A stretch of DNA of 64,000 nucleotides from Aliiroseovarius sp. S1123 (GCF_023015885.1 NZ_JALKBE010000001.1:248001-312000), one strand, 5' to 3'; counted from the stretch's first letter, positions 49,113 through 59,029 are shown. Notes: generated by a model not told the origin, from the letters alone. Translations and numbers: made by a program.

Positions 49113-50231
49113 TCAGTCATCTTCGTCGGGTGTGATCAGCGTGATCTCTCCTTCCGATTCAAGGAGGCGGATTTGGGCAATCACCTCGTTCATCGCGGCG
49201 TCCCCTTCTGGGGCTTTCACGGTGCCGCGTTCCACCATTTCCTCGCGGATGCCTTCGGCCAGACGTTTCGACATGGCGTCGAGAATGAAATTCGCGACAG
49301 GTTCTAGATCACCGGTTGCAGCGGCAAGGGCGGTGACCAGTACGGCCTGATCGACATCCTTCGTGACCTTCGGCACGTCGCCCGGTTGTAGACGCTCGGG
49401 GATGTTGGCGAAGGTGAAAATGGATCTGCGTACCGCGCTGGCGAAGGCGGTATCTTCCTGTTCCAACCCATCCAAAACCTCTTCCCGCGTTGTGGCGGGT
49501 GAGACATTCAGGATCGACCCAATGCGTTCGCTGGGGTCATCATCAAAGGCTTTTAGGGGACGATCGCTCAGTTGTTCTGCCAGTGACCGGCCAATTCGTG
49601 CAACCACATCTGGAGCGATAGTGCTGGTCAAGGAAACAGCAAAGGCGATCTTACGGGCGGTTTGGCCGGGAAGTTTTCCCAACAGTTCCGCTGCAACCGA
49701 GGTTCTCAGCTTCGACAGCAACACCGCCGAGACCTCGGCGCTTTCGTGTTCCAGCAGCGGTAAAAGCTGCTCGACCGGTGTGTTTGAAACCGTCACCCAG
49801 GGATCATGCGCGATTTCGACGCCCGACAGCTCGCGCACACGCGCGGCGGTGGCGGGGCTGATCGTGCCATCCAGAACCGAAAGCGTGTTCTCCAGACTGC
49901 CGGGGAACGACAGGCCGATTTCTTCAATCTCGTAGACGAATTCGTCGATCACTGCTTTCAGGGTCGCCCGATCAACATAGCGCATGGAGGACATCTGGCG
50001 CACAAGTTCCCCCTGCAAACTGTCCGGCAGATCCTGCAGGGTCAGTTCAGCGCCTTCAGCAAGCAATAGGCGTACAATAATTGCGGCCTTCTGACGTCTG
50101 GACAGATGCCGGGGAAGCTGGCGCAGAGGGCGCGACAGATCGACTGCAGTGTCCTGCGCCGCATAGTGCATTGCCTGATCCGGGCCTTCCCCCTGTATCA
50201 GGTCCGCCCCGATCGTCATGTCATTTGGCAC
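49113..50231 (-). CDS. FliG-like flagellar motor switch protein
   Basis: A 372-residue protein with all three FliG domains: an N-terminal part (LSRRQKAAIIVRLLLAEGAEL), a middle part with EHES in place of the EHPQ motif, and a C-terminal part (FTFANIPERL...AQIRLLESEGEI). Aligned by eye with E. coli FliG, the torque helix keeps its charges: R281 is R323, D288/D289 are E330/E331, and R297 is K339; K264 is not conserved. No other flagellar gene is in the window. The isolated position is unusual; it may be the motor FliG or a paralogue. Confidence 0.82.
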   Translation of the reverse strand: MPNDMTIGADLIQGEGPDQAMHYAAQDTAVDLSRPLRQLPRHLSRRQKAAIIVRLLLAEGAELTLQDLPDSLQGELVRQMSSMRYVDRATLKAVIDEFVYEIEEIGLSFPGSLENTLSVLDGTISPATAARVRELSGVEIAHDPWVTVSNTPVEQLLPLLEHESAEVSAVLLSKLRTSVAAELLGKLPGQTARKIAFAVSLTSTIAPDVVARIGRSLAEQLSDRPLKAFDDDPSERIGSILNVSPATTREEVLDGLEQEDTAFASAVRRSIFTFANIPERLQPGDVPKVTKDVDQAVLVTALAAATGDLEPVANFILDAMSKRLAEGIREEMVERGTVKAPEGDAAMNEVIAQIRLLESEGEITLITPDEDD

Positions 50232-50301
50232 AGCGCCACCTCCGCCTTGGTTTCAGGCAGATTGGCAGCTGCAGGTTAAAACCGCCTTTACGCCGGGCGG
50301 A

Positions 50302-50463
50302 TCAGACCGATGTATCGTCGATACAGGCCTGAAGTTTATCGTTCCAAACCTGTCCGGCTGCGCAGGTCGATGCTTCGTGCGAACCGTGGGTGCATTGGCC
50401 AGCGATGGACAGTGTTGGGACCAGCGCCAGCAGGACCGTGAAAAGCAGGGTTCTGAATTGCAT
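50302..50463 (-). CDS. Small exported Cys-containing protein
   Basis: A 53-residue protein absent from standard-length gene calls. A signal peptide (about residues 1-22, MQFRTLLFTVLLALVPTLSI) is followed by a mature part of about 30 residues with three Cys (C24, C34, C47), ending in DKLQACIDDTSV. It starts 68 bases after the purB stop on the same strand, and its ribosome-binding site is inside a 9-bp hairpin. Similar tiny proteins occur next to purB in related genomes, from memory; function unknown. Confidence 0.75.
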   Translation of the reverse strand: MQFRTLLFTVLLALVPTLSIAGQCTHGSHEASTCAAGQVWNDKLQACIDDTSV

Positions 50464-50490
50464 AGGGGCCTCCTGTTCAGAAGGCCCCTA
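50463..50490 (-). promoter_or_regulatory. Hairpin covering the ribosome-binding site
   Basis: TAGGGGCCT (50463-50471) pairs perfectly with AGGCCCCTA (50482-50490). Read on the minus strand, the 3' arm contains part of AGGAGG and touches the ATG of the small exported protein, so folding would hide the start. It has no T-run, so it is not a standard terminator. Confidence 0.65.
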
Positions 50491-50530
50491 TCATAGCACA
50501 GATGGGCGGAGCGCCCAAATTCAGGACGGA

Positions 50531-51838
<1,308 letters not shown>

Positions 51839-51957
51839 CGGCGAAGCCTTTTTCGTTTGGTTGGCAGTCGCGCTTCTCATAAACTGCCGCGATGCAGCGA
51901 ACAAGAGATGCGTGCGGTGAATGGGCGCGCGAGGGCTATGTTTGCGACGATAATGGG

Positions 51958-52383
51958 GTGTCTAAGGTGGAAATCACCGATTTTCTTGGAATTTGGAAGA
52001 TTACACGCGAGATTGTCGAGCAATCGGGCGAGACACATCACCTGACGGGCCGTGCGGAGTTTTCGCAGGCGGCAGATGGGGTGACGTACCATGAAGAAGG
52101 TCAGCTTGTGACAGCCACAGGGGCACAGTTTACTGCCAACCGGGTTTACCATTGGCGTGATACTGGAAATGGTCGCGTTCAGGTGTTGTTTGACGATGGG
52201 CGAGACTTTCACAATTTCGATCTTACGAGTGATGATCTTACGGATCAGCACTGGTGTGACCCGGATATGTATCACGTTTCCTACAATCTCGCGGATTGGC
52301 CTGTTTGGTCTTCAGTCTGGACTGTCACTGGGCCGCGTAAGGACTATCGGATGATAACTCGTTATCGGCGGTCTGGGGTTTAG
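51958..52383 (+). CDS. DUF6314 family protein
   Basis: A ~141-residue protein that matches DUF6314 in its FLGIWKITREIVEQSG start, the repeated G-N-F beta-strand pattern and the WCDPDMYHVSY segment; a lipocalin-like beta barrel is plausible. Start choice is uncertain: GTG 51958, GTG 51967 and an upstream ATG at 51892 are all open, and none has a strong ribosome-binding site. It is divergent from purB and its stop overlaps the convergent FosA-like gene by four bases. Confidence 0.75.
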   Translation: MSKVEITDFLGIWKITREIVEQSGETHHLTGRAEFSQAADGVTYHEEGQLVTATGAQFTANRVYHWRDTGNGRVQVLFDDGRDFHNFDLTSDDLTDQHWCDPDMYHVSYNLADWPVWSSVWTVTGPRKDYRMITRYRRSGV

Positions 52384-52784
52384 TCATAAACGCGGACCTG
52401 ACCGTCCACCTGCGTGCGGTAATGCGCAAGGCGTGAGGCAAGGTTGCCCTGGTGAAGTTCCAACTGGTGTCCATCAGGGTCACGAAAATAGAGCGACGCA
52501 CCCTCAGATTTGTTGTCTTGCCAAAGCTCAGCGTGATCCCTGATCTGTCTGGAAAGCGTTGGGAAATCGGCGTCCTTACAGGACAAAGCGATATGGGTGT
52601 AATCTTGTCGGGATTGAATTGGCGTGTCTGAAAGCGTCAGGCAGAGCCACAGTTCACCTAGCTCAAGATAAGCACCGTGCGACCAGTCGGCACGCAGCGT
52701 GCCACCCAGAATATCCGTGTAAAACCAGATGGATCGCGGAAGGTCTGTCACCGCAAGGGTGATGTGGTTCACCCCGGCAATCAT
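52380..52784 (-). CDS. FosA-like fosfomycin thiol transferase (VOC family)
   Basis: A 134-residue VOC protein closely resembling FosA. The three metal ligands (H7, H64, E109) are present, as are the FosA-like T9, W46, C48, S93, S97, Y99 and R118, and the potassium-loop region NKSEGASLYF. The residue aligned with FosA K90 is Gln (Q89). FosA adds glutathione to fosfomycin; with one active-site change, either true resistance or a different small substrate is possible. It begins two bases after dnaB, on the same strand, so it is cotranscribed with it. Confidence 0.85.
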   Translation of the reverse strand: MIAGVNHITLAVTDLPRSIWFYTDILGGTLRADWSHGAYLELGELWLCLTLSDTPIQSRQDYTHIALSCKDADFPTLSRQIRDHAELWQDNKSEGASLYFRDPDGHQLELHQGNLASRLAHYRTQVDGQVRVYD

Positions 52785-52786
52785 GA

Positions 52787-54280
52787 TCAAAACCCGTCGC
52801 TTGGCCCTTGCTGCCATGCTTTCACAAGGTTGCCGAAACGGGTGAACTGAGCTTCGAAGGACAGCTCAACCGTGCCAATGGGACCGTGACGTTGCTTGCC
52901 GATGATGACCTCGGCCTTGCCGTGAAGACTGGACATTTCGTCCTGCCATGCGGCCATGCGGTCAAGCTCGTGGTCGCCCGGTTTTTCGCGTTCTTTATAG
53001 TATTCTTCGCGGAACACGAACATGACCACGTCGGCGTCCTGCTCGATCGACCCCGATTCACGCAGGTCGGACAGTTGCGGGCGTTTATCGTCGCGGCTTT
53101 CCACCTGACGCGAAAGCTGGGACAGCGCGATCACTGGGATGTTCAGCTCTTTCGCGATGGCTTTCATACCCATCGAGATCTCAGCGATCTCGTTCACGCG
53201 GTTTTCGGCCATGCCGCGGCACAGCTGCAGATAGTCGATGATCAGCAGATCCAGCCCGTGAGTCCGTTTCAAGCGACGTGCGCGTGCGGCCAGCTGGCTA
53301 ATCGGTAGCGCAGGGGTGTCGTCGATGAACAGCGGGCAGCTTTCCAGATCCTTGGCGGCTTGGACGAAACGGCGGAATTCGTTTTCGTCCATATCGCCTT
53401 GGCGGATCTTGTGGGACGAGATCTCGGACGCTTCGGCCAGAATACGACCAGCCAGCTGCTCAGCAGACATCTCGAGCGAGAAGAAACCGACCACACCGCC
53501 CGAAATGGCCCCTTCGGTCCCGTCCGGCTTTGTGCCTTTCTTATAGGCTTTCGCCACGTTGAAGGCGATGTTGGTCGCAAGCGAGGTTTTCCCCATCGAG
53601 GGACGACCGGCAAGGATCAGAAGGTCGGATGGATGAAGGCCGCCAAGCTTGGCGTCCATATCCATCAGGCCCGTCGAGATCCCGGCCATACCGCCTTCGC
53701 GCTGATAGGCAGCGTTGGCAACCTGCACGGCCTCGGTCACGGCTTTCAGGAAGCTTTGGAAGCCGCTTTCTGTCTGGCCTGCTTCGCCAAGCTTATAAAG
53801 CGCCTGTTCGGCTTCGACGATCTGCTCTTTCGGCTCGGACGAAATGTCGACCTTCTGCGCTTTCGCTGCGATGTCCTGACCCAGTTGGATCAGTTCGCGC
53901 CGGATGGCGAGGTCATAAATCATCTGCGCATAGTCGCGCGCGGCGAAGCTTGAAATCGCGGCACCGGCCAGACGCGCGAGATAGGCGGGGCCGCCCAGTT
54001 CCTTCAGGCCCTCGTCATCCTCCATGAACGCCTTCAGCGTCACCGGGCTGGCCAGAGCGTTTTTTGAGATCCGGCTGGCGGCGATGTCCCAGATGCGGGC
54101 GTGGACGGGTTCGTAGAAATGACCGGCGTTGATGATCGACGCGACGCGGTCGAACACGTCGTTGTTGGTCAGGATCGCGCCCAGAAGCTGCTGCTCGGCT
54201 TCGATGTGGTGGGGCAGGCTGTCCTGCACCTCGCCGTCACCGGAGTTCGCACCTTGCTGGATATTGCTGATCTCGTTCAT
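52787..54280 (-). CDS. dnaB: Replicative DNA helicase DnaB
   Basis: A 497-residue hexameric helicase that unwinds the replication fork. The N-terminal DnaB_N domain spans about residues 23-125; the RecA-like C-terminal domain has Walker A GRPSMGKTS (225-233), Walker B LLIIDYLQL, and SQLSRQVESR. Upstream, a perfect DnaA box lies in the promoter region. The FosA-like gene follows after two bases. Confidence 0.97.
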   Translation of the reverse strand: MNEISNIQQGANSGDGEVQDSLPHHIEAEQQLLGAILTNNDVFDRVASIINAGHFYEPVHARIWDIAASRISKNALASPVTLKAFMEDDEGLKELGGPAYLARLAGAAISSFAARDYAQMIYDLAIRRELIQLGQDIAAKAQKVDISSEPKEQIVEAEQALYKLGEAGQTESGFQSFLKAVTEAVQVANAAYQREGGMAGISTGLMDMDAKLGGLHPSDLLILAGRPSMGKTSLATNIAFNVAKAYKKGTKPDGTEGAISGGVVGFFSLEMSAEQLAGRILAEASEISSHKIRQGDMDENEFRRFVQAAKDLESCPLFIDDTPALPISQLAARARRLKRTHGLDLLIIDYLQLCRGMAENRVNEIAEISMGMKAIAKELNIPVIALSQLSRQVESRDDKRPQLSDLRESGSIEQDADVVMFVFREEYYKEREKPGDHELDRMAAWQDEMSSLHGKAEVIIGKQRHGPIGTVELSFEAQFTRFGNLVKAWQQGPSDGF

Positions 54281-54354
54281 CGCTACCTGTCCTTAGGCCG
54301 CTGTTTTACGTGTTCGGACTTACCGACGCAAAATGTATGTTTCTGTGAGTAACT

Positions 54355-54363
54355 TGTGGATAA
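54355..54363 (-). promoter_or_regulatory. DnaA box upstream of dnaB
   Basis: The minus strand reads TTATCCACA exactly, the consensus DnaA box, about 75 bases before the dnaB start. A single box cannot act as an origin, but could make dnaB transcription DnaA-responsive. Confidence 0.6.
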
Positions 54364-54379
54364 GTAAGGCCTGCAGAAC

Positions 54380-54397
54380 CCTACCAGATTTGGTAGG
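54380..54397. promoter_or_regulatory. Perfect palindrome between pyrE and dnaB
   Basis: CCTACCA (54380-54386) and TGGTAGG (54391-54397) are exact complements with GATT between. There is no T-run on either strand, so it looks more like an operator than a terminator. It could also stabilise the pyrE mRNA end. Confidence 0.5.
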
Positions 54398-54431
54398 ATC
54401 CCGCAAAATTACACCTGAATGTAGTGGTGGC

Positions 54432-55112
54432 TTAGGCGTTCATTCGCTCGGCCTGCCAGCCGCGCGGGTCGTTCAGGAAACGCTCCACCTCGTCCAGCGT
54501 TTCGGACGAGAACACGCCTTGCGCCTTTGCTTCCGCCAGCACATCCCACCACGTGCAGAGGTGGATCAGCTGAACGCCATGATCGGACAGGGTTTTTTCT
54601 GTCTCAGGAAAGATGTCGTAATAGAAGATCACGGCGGTGGCGCCACAGGTGGCACCGGTATCGCGAATCGCATCGACAAAGGACAGTTTCGAGCCACCAT
54701 CGGTGGTCAGGTCCTCGACCAACAGCACACGCTGGCTGTCATCCATCGCACCTTCGATGCGGGCGTTCTTGCCATAACCCTTGGGCTTCTTGCGCACATA
54801 GGTCATCGGCAGCGCCAGACGTTCAGCAACCCATGCGCCGAAGGGGATGCCTGCGGTTTCGCCACCGGCGATGTTGTCGAATGCTTCAAAGCCCGCTTCG
54901 CGCATGATCGTGACGGCCATGAAATCCATCAGGGTCGAACGGATGCGCGGAAAGCTGATCAGCTTGCGGCAGTCGATATAGCTGGGGCTGGGAAGGCCCG
55001 AGGCCAGCGTGAACGGTTCGTCCGTGTTGAAGTTCACAGCGCCGATTTCCAGAAGCATCCGGGCGGTCAGGCGGGCAATTTCTTCTTTCGCGGGGAAGGT
55101 GGAGGGGATCAT
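54432..55112 (-). CDS. pyrE: Orotate phosphoribosyltransferase
   Basis: A 226-residue enzyme making OMP from orotate and PRPP, the fifth step of pyrimidine synthesis. The PRPP loop [13 protein letters not shown] is clear, and the catalytic loop has [15 protein letters not shown]. It follows pyrC by 25 bases on the same strand. Confidence 0.96.
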   Translation of the reverse strand: MIPSTFPAKEEIARLTARMLLEIGAVNFNTDEPFTLASGLPSPSYIDCRKLISFPRIRSTLMDFMAVTIMREAGFEAFDNIAGGETAGIPFGAWVAERLALPMTYVRKKPKGYGKNARIEGAMDDSQRVLLVEDLTTDGGSKLSFVDAIRDTGATCGATAVIFYYDIFPETEKTLSDHGVQLIHLCTWWDVLAEAKAQGVFSSETLDEVERFLNDPRGWQAERMNA

Positions 55113-55137
55113 GGGCAGCGGTCCTCGTTAAGTAAGA

Positions 55138-56181
55138 TCAGGCGTCAACACGCCAGTGCAGCGGAAAGCCGGGGTCGAATGTGGTGACCGTGTGGTCGCC
55201 CGCTTGCAGTGTCGCGGGATAGGTGACGGGTTCGTCGACCTTAGTGAGCGTGATGGTGTCCTCGTTCACCGGCAGGCCATAAAAGGCTGGGCCGTGCAGA
55301 GACGTGAAGCCCTCCAGCTTGTCCAGCGCGCCTTCGGCCTCGAACGCTTCGGCCAAGATCGACAGGGCGTTCGGCGCAGTGAAGCAGCCCGCCGAGCAGC
55401 ATTCGCTTTCCTTGGCGTGGGTCGGATGCGGGGCGCTATCGGTGCCCAGGAAAAAGCGCGGATCGCCCGAGGTGGCCGCCGCGATCAGCGCCTCGCGATG
55501 TTCGCTGCGCTTCAGGATCGGCAGGCAGTAATAGTGCGGGCGCATACCGCCCACCAGCATGTCGTTGCGATCAAGGATCAGGTGCTGGACGGTGATGGTT
55601 GCGCCCAGTTTGCTCTCGTTCGCTTTGACGTAATCAGCGCCGTCCTTGGTGGTGATGTGCTCCATGATCACGCGCAGCTCGGGCGTGGCGCGACGGATCG
55701 GGGCAAGCACGCGATCGATGAACACGGCCTCTCGGTCGAAAATATCGATGTCACGGTCGGTGACCTCGCCGTGGACACACAGGGGGCAGCCGATCTCGGC
55801 CATCTTTTCCAGCACCGGGCGCACTTTGTCGAAGTTTTGCACACCGCTGGACGAGTTCGTCGTGGCCCCGGCAGGATACAGCTTTACCGATGTGATCAGG
55901 CCCGATGCATGCGCAGCAGCTAGATCTTCGGGATCCGTGTCCTCGGTCAGGTAAAGCGTCATCAGGGGTTCGAAAGACATGCCTGCGGGCAGGGCTGCCA
56001 TGATGCGCTCGCGATAGGCGGTGGCATCGGCCATGGTGACCACCGGCGGCACGAGGTTCGGCATAACAATCGCGCGTGCGAAATGGCGCGCGGTTTCGGG
56101 CAGCACGGTTTTCAGCATCTCGCCATCGCGCAGATGCAGGTGCCAGTCGTCGGGGCGGCGGATCGTAAGTGTCTGGGTCAT
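55138..56181 (-). CDS. pyrC: Dihydroorotase
   Basis: A 347-residue class II (E. coli type) dihydroorotase that cyclises carbamoyl aspartate. Zinc ligands H14 and H16 and substrate-binding R18 are in [10 protein letters not shown]; a lysine to be carbamylated is in the [12 protein letters not shown] segment; later His ligands and [10 protein letters not shown] are intact. Forms a pyrC-pyrE pair. Confidence 0.97.
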   Translation of the reverse strand: MTQTLTIRRPDDWHLHLRDGEMLKTVLPETARHFARAIVMPNLVPPVVTMADATAYRERIMAALPAGMSFEPLMTLYLTEDTDPEDLAAAHASGLITSVKLYPAGATTNSSSGVQNFDKVRPVLEKMAEIGCPLCVHGEVTDRDIDIFDREAVFIDRVLAPIRRATPELRVIMEHITTKDGADYVKANESKLGATITVQHLILDRNDMLVGGMRPHYYCLPILKRSEHREALIAAATSGDPRFFLGTDSAPHPTHAKESECCSAGCFTAPNALSILAEAFEAEGALDKLEGFTSLHGPAFYGLPVNEDTITLTKVDEPVTYPATLQAGDHTVTTFDPGFPLHWRVDA

Positions 56182-56265
56182 CGGAGCATGGCATAGCGCA
56201 GCCCTGCCGGTATGGTCCAGAGGAAAGCGTGTCTCAGGGGAAGGATTGCTCCATTGTGCACCGCC

Positions 56266-56682
56266 TTAGATTGGCAGCGCGTCCACCAGATCCTCTTCAA
56301 GTTCGTCTATTACCGGCAAGAGCGCTGGATAGGGCAAGGCAAGTAGTTTCTCGGCTGTCGTGACCAACATACGAAGTTCGTCCCGATAGAATTTGGGATT
56401 GGCCAGAATCGATTGTGGCAGTTTTGACGGATCAAACACCCGCTTCTTATGCGCGACCACGGTGGCCTCATGCGCAGCACCGCTGAAATCCTGTTCCTGC
56501 GCTTCCTCACGAAAGAAGCGGCGTAGCTCGTCTTCGCGCTGATGTAGGCGTCTCAGCTCGGCGCGGATCTGGGCCAGTTCATCGGCAGGGTGAAGGGGCA
56601 TGTCCTGCGCTGTGCCACACGGGTGGCTGGCTTGCGGCAGGACAAGAGGGGTTCCGGTCAGTGGGGTGCGAATCTGTTCCAT
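56266..56682 (-). CDS. Hypothetical coiled-coil protein
   Basis: A 138-residue cytoplasmic protein. Residues about 33-60 (DELAQIRAELRRLHQREDEL) form a predicted coiled coil. The second half (SKLPQSILANPKFYRDELRMLV... and an acidic EELEEDLVDALPI-like end) is helical. No family recognised. It lies 84 bases upstream of pyrC on the same strand and divergent from the YeeE pair. Confidence 0.75.
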   Translation of the reverse strand: MEQIRTPLTGTPLVLPQASHPCGTAQDMPLHPADELAQIRAELRRLHQREDELRRFFREEAQEQDFSGAAHEATVVAHKKRVFDPSKLPQSILANPKFYRDELRMLVTTAEKLLALPYPALLPVIDELEEDLVDALPI

Positions 56683-56746
56683 GAAACCAGCATGGGGCTC
56701 GTTTGGTTAAAGCCGGTTTAACTACGGTTTAGTCGGCCACGCCTTG

Positions 56747-56791
56747 ACATTCATGTCGTTTGCAATGAAACATATTCGCATAAATGAATGT
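56747..56791 (+). promoter_or_regulatory. SqrR/BigR-type operator and nested repeats
   Basis: ATTC-N8-GAAT occurs at 56774-56789, a form I recall for SqrR/BigR persulfide-responsive repressors. Around it, ACATTCAT (56747-56754) and ATGAATGT (56784-56791) form an 8-bp inverted repeat, and TTCAT-N10-ATGAA (56750-56769) lies inside. A TTGACA (-35-like) begins at 56744 and the ribosome-binding site of the first YeeE gene follows directly. Confidence 0.65.
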
Positions 56792-56805
56792 GAAGGAGGT
56801 GTCCC

Positions 56806-57354
56806 ATGACACTGAACTGGAAAATCGGAGGGGTGGCGCTGGGCCTTGTGTTCTTCCTTGCCGTCCTCTTGGTCAAACCCATCGGGGTGTCGACGCAATT
56901 CGTGATCCTGGATGGGATCGTCGCGGATGTCGTCAACCCGGAACTGGTGACCAAAACCGACGATGGCTATACGTCTACCAACGCCTATCTGGCGAAATCC
57001 GGCGGCAAATACGCCAAGTCGGTCGCGAACCCGCTGAACTATAGCTTCATCTTCGTGATCGCGATGATGGTCGGCGCGTTCCTGTCGGCCAAGATGCGCG
57101 GCGGCAATGGTGCAGACGAAAACAAGCTACCCGCGATCCACTATGCCAACTTCGGAGACACGCCGATCAAGCGCTATGCCATCGCCTTTGCCGGCGGTTT
57201 CGTCGTGCTTTACGGGGCGCGACTGGCGGGGGGGTGCACCTCGGGCCACATGATGTCGGGCATGATGCAGACAGCGCTGTCGGGTTACATCTTCGCGGCT
57301 GGCGCCTTTGCTGCGGCCGTACCCGTTGCCATGATGATGTATAAGAAAGGATAA
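56806..57354 (+). CDS. YeeE/YedE family sulfur transport protein, first subunit
   Basis: A 182-residue membrane protein with about four helices, matching the half-size YeeE/YedE (PmpA-type) proteins. The conserved GARLAGGCTSGHMMSGMMQ segment carries the Cys used by this family for thiosulfate/sulfur handling. It has an AAGGAGG site, and is followed after three bases by a second half-size gene. The operator upstream supports a reactive-sulfur role. Confidence 0.92.
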   Translation: MTLNWKIGGVALGLVFFLAVLLVKPIGVSTQFVILDGIVADVVNPELVTKTDDGYTSTNAYLAKSGGKYAKSVANPLNYSFIFVIAMMVGAFLSAKMRGGNGADENKLPAIHYANFGDTPIKRYAIAFAGGFVVLYGARLAGGCTSGHMMSGMMQTALSGYIFAAGAFAAAVPVAMMMYKKG

Positions 57355-57357
57355 GCC

Positions 57358-57942
57358 ATGCAGATTGTACTTGCTCTGATCATCGGTGCGCTCTTCGGCT
57401 TCGTCCTTGATCGCATTGGTGCCACCAACCCCACGGTCCTAATCCGTATGCTAAGCCTGCGGTCTCTGGGCCTGATGAAAGCCATCCTGCTCGCCATCGG
57501 TGTCGGCTCGATCCTGATGTTTGGCGGCCAGATGGTTGGCCTTGTCGACGTGGGTCATATGTCAGTCAAAACCGCCTATGTGGGTGTGTTTGTCGGAGGC
57601 CTGCTGCTGGGTGCTGGATGGGCATTGTCGGGATTCTGCCCCGGAACAGGTGTCTGCGCTGCTGCGACAGGCCGTAAAGATGCGCTGTTTTTCATCCTTG
57701 GCGGTCTGCTGGGTGCTGCGGCCTACATGATCACCTATCCGTCGGTGAAAGCGACGGGCATGCTTGACGCCATCGCAGGCGGCAAGGTGACCTTGGGTTC
57801 AGTGCCGGGCGCGAAATATGACGGGCTGATGGCTATGCCTGGCGACGTGCTGGGCATCGTTCTGGGCCTTATCTTTGTTGCCGTGGCCTTTGCCGTTCCG
57901 GAAGCCCCGGGTGGCGATGCGGTACCAGCACCTGCCGAGTAA
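57358..57942 (+). CDS. YeeE/YedE family sulfur transport protein, second subunit (DUF6691-like)
   Basis: A 194-residue partner of the previous gene (PmpB-type), with about five helices and the paired Cys segment ALSGFCPGTGVCAAATG. Pairs of half-size YeeE proteins are commonly encoded beside sulfide:quinone oxidoreductase or persulfide dioxygenase genes; those genes are not in this window. Likely moves a sulfur species across the inner membrane. Confidence 0.9.
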   Translation: MQIVLALIIGALFGFVLDRIGATNPTVLIRMLSLRSLGLMKAILLAIGVGSILMFGGQMVGLVDVGHMSVKTAYVGVFVGGLLLGAGWALSGFCPGTGVCAAATGRKDALFFILGGLLGAAAYMITYPSVKATGMLDAIAGGKVTLGSVPGAKYDGLMAMPGDVLGIVLGLIFVAVAFAVPEAPGGDAVPAPAE

Positions 57943-58045
57943 TCACGACAGAAATCCAATGAAACGGGCCGCCTTGTGCGGCCCTTTCTCTTGCGTGGGC
58001 CGCGGGGAATGCCCACATTCGCTCGAAGCGAAATACGAGGTTGCC

Positions 58046-59029
58046 GTGACAAACCCCCTTTCTTCCTTCGACCGCATTCCTGAACTGGCGCTGGATTGGA
58101 TTGGCCAAGGCCGACAGGTGGCGATTGCCACGGTCGTATCCACATGGGGCAGTGCGCCGCGCCCGACGGGCAGCCAGATGCTGATTGCCGAAAGCGGCGA
58201 GATCGAGGGCTCGGTCTCGGGCGGGTGCGTCGAAGGTGCGGTGGTGATCGAAGCGCAGGAAGCGTTGCGCACGGGCCTGCCGGTTCTGTTGGAGTTTGGG
58301 GTGTCCGGCGAAGATGCATTCTCGGCCGGGTTAGCCTGCGGGGGCGAGATAAAGGTGCTGGTCGAACCCGTGGGCGCGGGGATCGGCGCGGGCCACGGTC
58401 TGCCGATTGCGATGCTGGAAGAACTGGTGGCCGCCCGGTCGACACGCACGCGTATCGTCTATGAGGTGACGCTGGACGGCTGGGCGCGCAGCTTGCGGGC
58501 GCCACGGGACACCGAGGTCGAGATTGGCCTTCACGACGGGCTCTATGTCCATCCGCATGAGCCACCGTTGCGTCTGGTCATCGCCGGGGCCGTTCACGTC
58601 GCGCAGGCCTTGATCCCGATGGCGCAGATTGTCGGGTTCGACGTGGCGCTGATCGACCCGCGCGGGGCATTTGCGACCCCGGATCGCTTTCCGGGCGTTA
58701 CCATCCACGAGGAATATCCCGATGACGTGTTACCCCAGATCGGCATCGACCATCGCACGGCCATCGTGACGCTGGCCCATGACCCCAAAATCGATGACCC
58801 GGCGCTTGAGGCGGGGTTCAATTCGGACGCTTTCTATATCGGTGCGCTTGGGTCGCGGCGCACGCAAGGGCAGCGGCTCGAGCGTCTTTCAGCGCGTGGG
58901 TATGGTCCTGAAGACCTGCGCCGAATCCACGGTCCGGTTGGGCTGGACATTGGCGCTTTGGGGCCTGCGGAAATCGCGGTCTCGATCATGGCCGAGCTTG
59001 TGGCGCGGCATCGTCGTTCACTGAGCTGA
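58046..59029 (+). CDS. XdhC/CoxI-family molybdoenzyme maturation protein
   Basis: A 327-residue XdhC-family protein. The N-terminal domain has VSTWGSAPRPTGS and GSVSGGCVEGAVV (C61); the C-terminal Rossmann domain begins LRLVIAGAVHVAQALIP. XdhC proteins bind and sulfurate the molybdenum cofactor for xanthine dehydrogenase or CO dehydrogenase-type enzymes. Translation probably starts at GTG 58046 behind GAGG; the upstream frame to 57875 overlaps the YeeE gene. No xdhA/B or cox structural genes are adjacent. Confidence 0.88.
   Translation: MTNPLSSFDRIPELALDWIGQGRQVAIATVVSTWGSAPRPTGSQMLIAESGEIEGSVSGGCVEGAVVIEAQEALRTGLPVLLEFGVSGEDAFSAGLACGGEIKVLVEPVGAGIGAGHGLPIAMLEELVAARSTRTRIVYEVTLDGWARSLRAPRDTEVEIGLHDGLYVHPHEPPLRLVIAGAVHVAQALIPMAQIVGFDVALIDPRGAFATPDRFPGVTIHEEYPDDVLPQIGIDHRTAIVTLAHDPKIDDPALEAGFNSDAFYIGALGSRRTQGQRLERLSARGYGPEDLRRIHGPVGLDIGALGPAEIAVSIMAELVARHRRSLS

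Noticed and set aside
50503-50517. Hairpin TGGGCG-GAG-CGCCCA as a strong purB terminator
   Set aside because: The stem has only six pairs and no T-run on the minus strand; it may only help stabilise the mRNA end.
54355-54363. Chromosomal origin at dnaB
   Set aside because: One DnaA box, no AT-rich unwinding region and no box cluster; in this order the origin is usually near dnaA or hemE.
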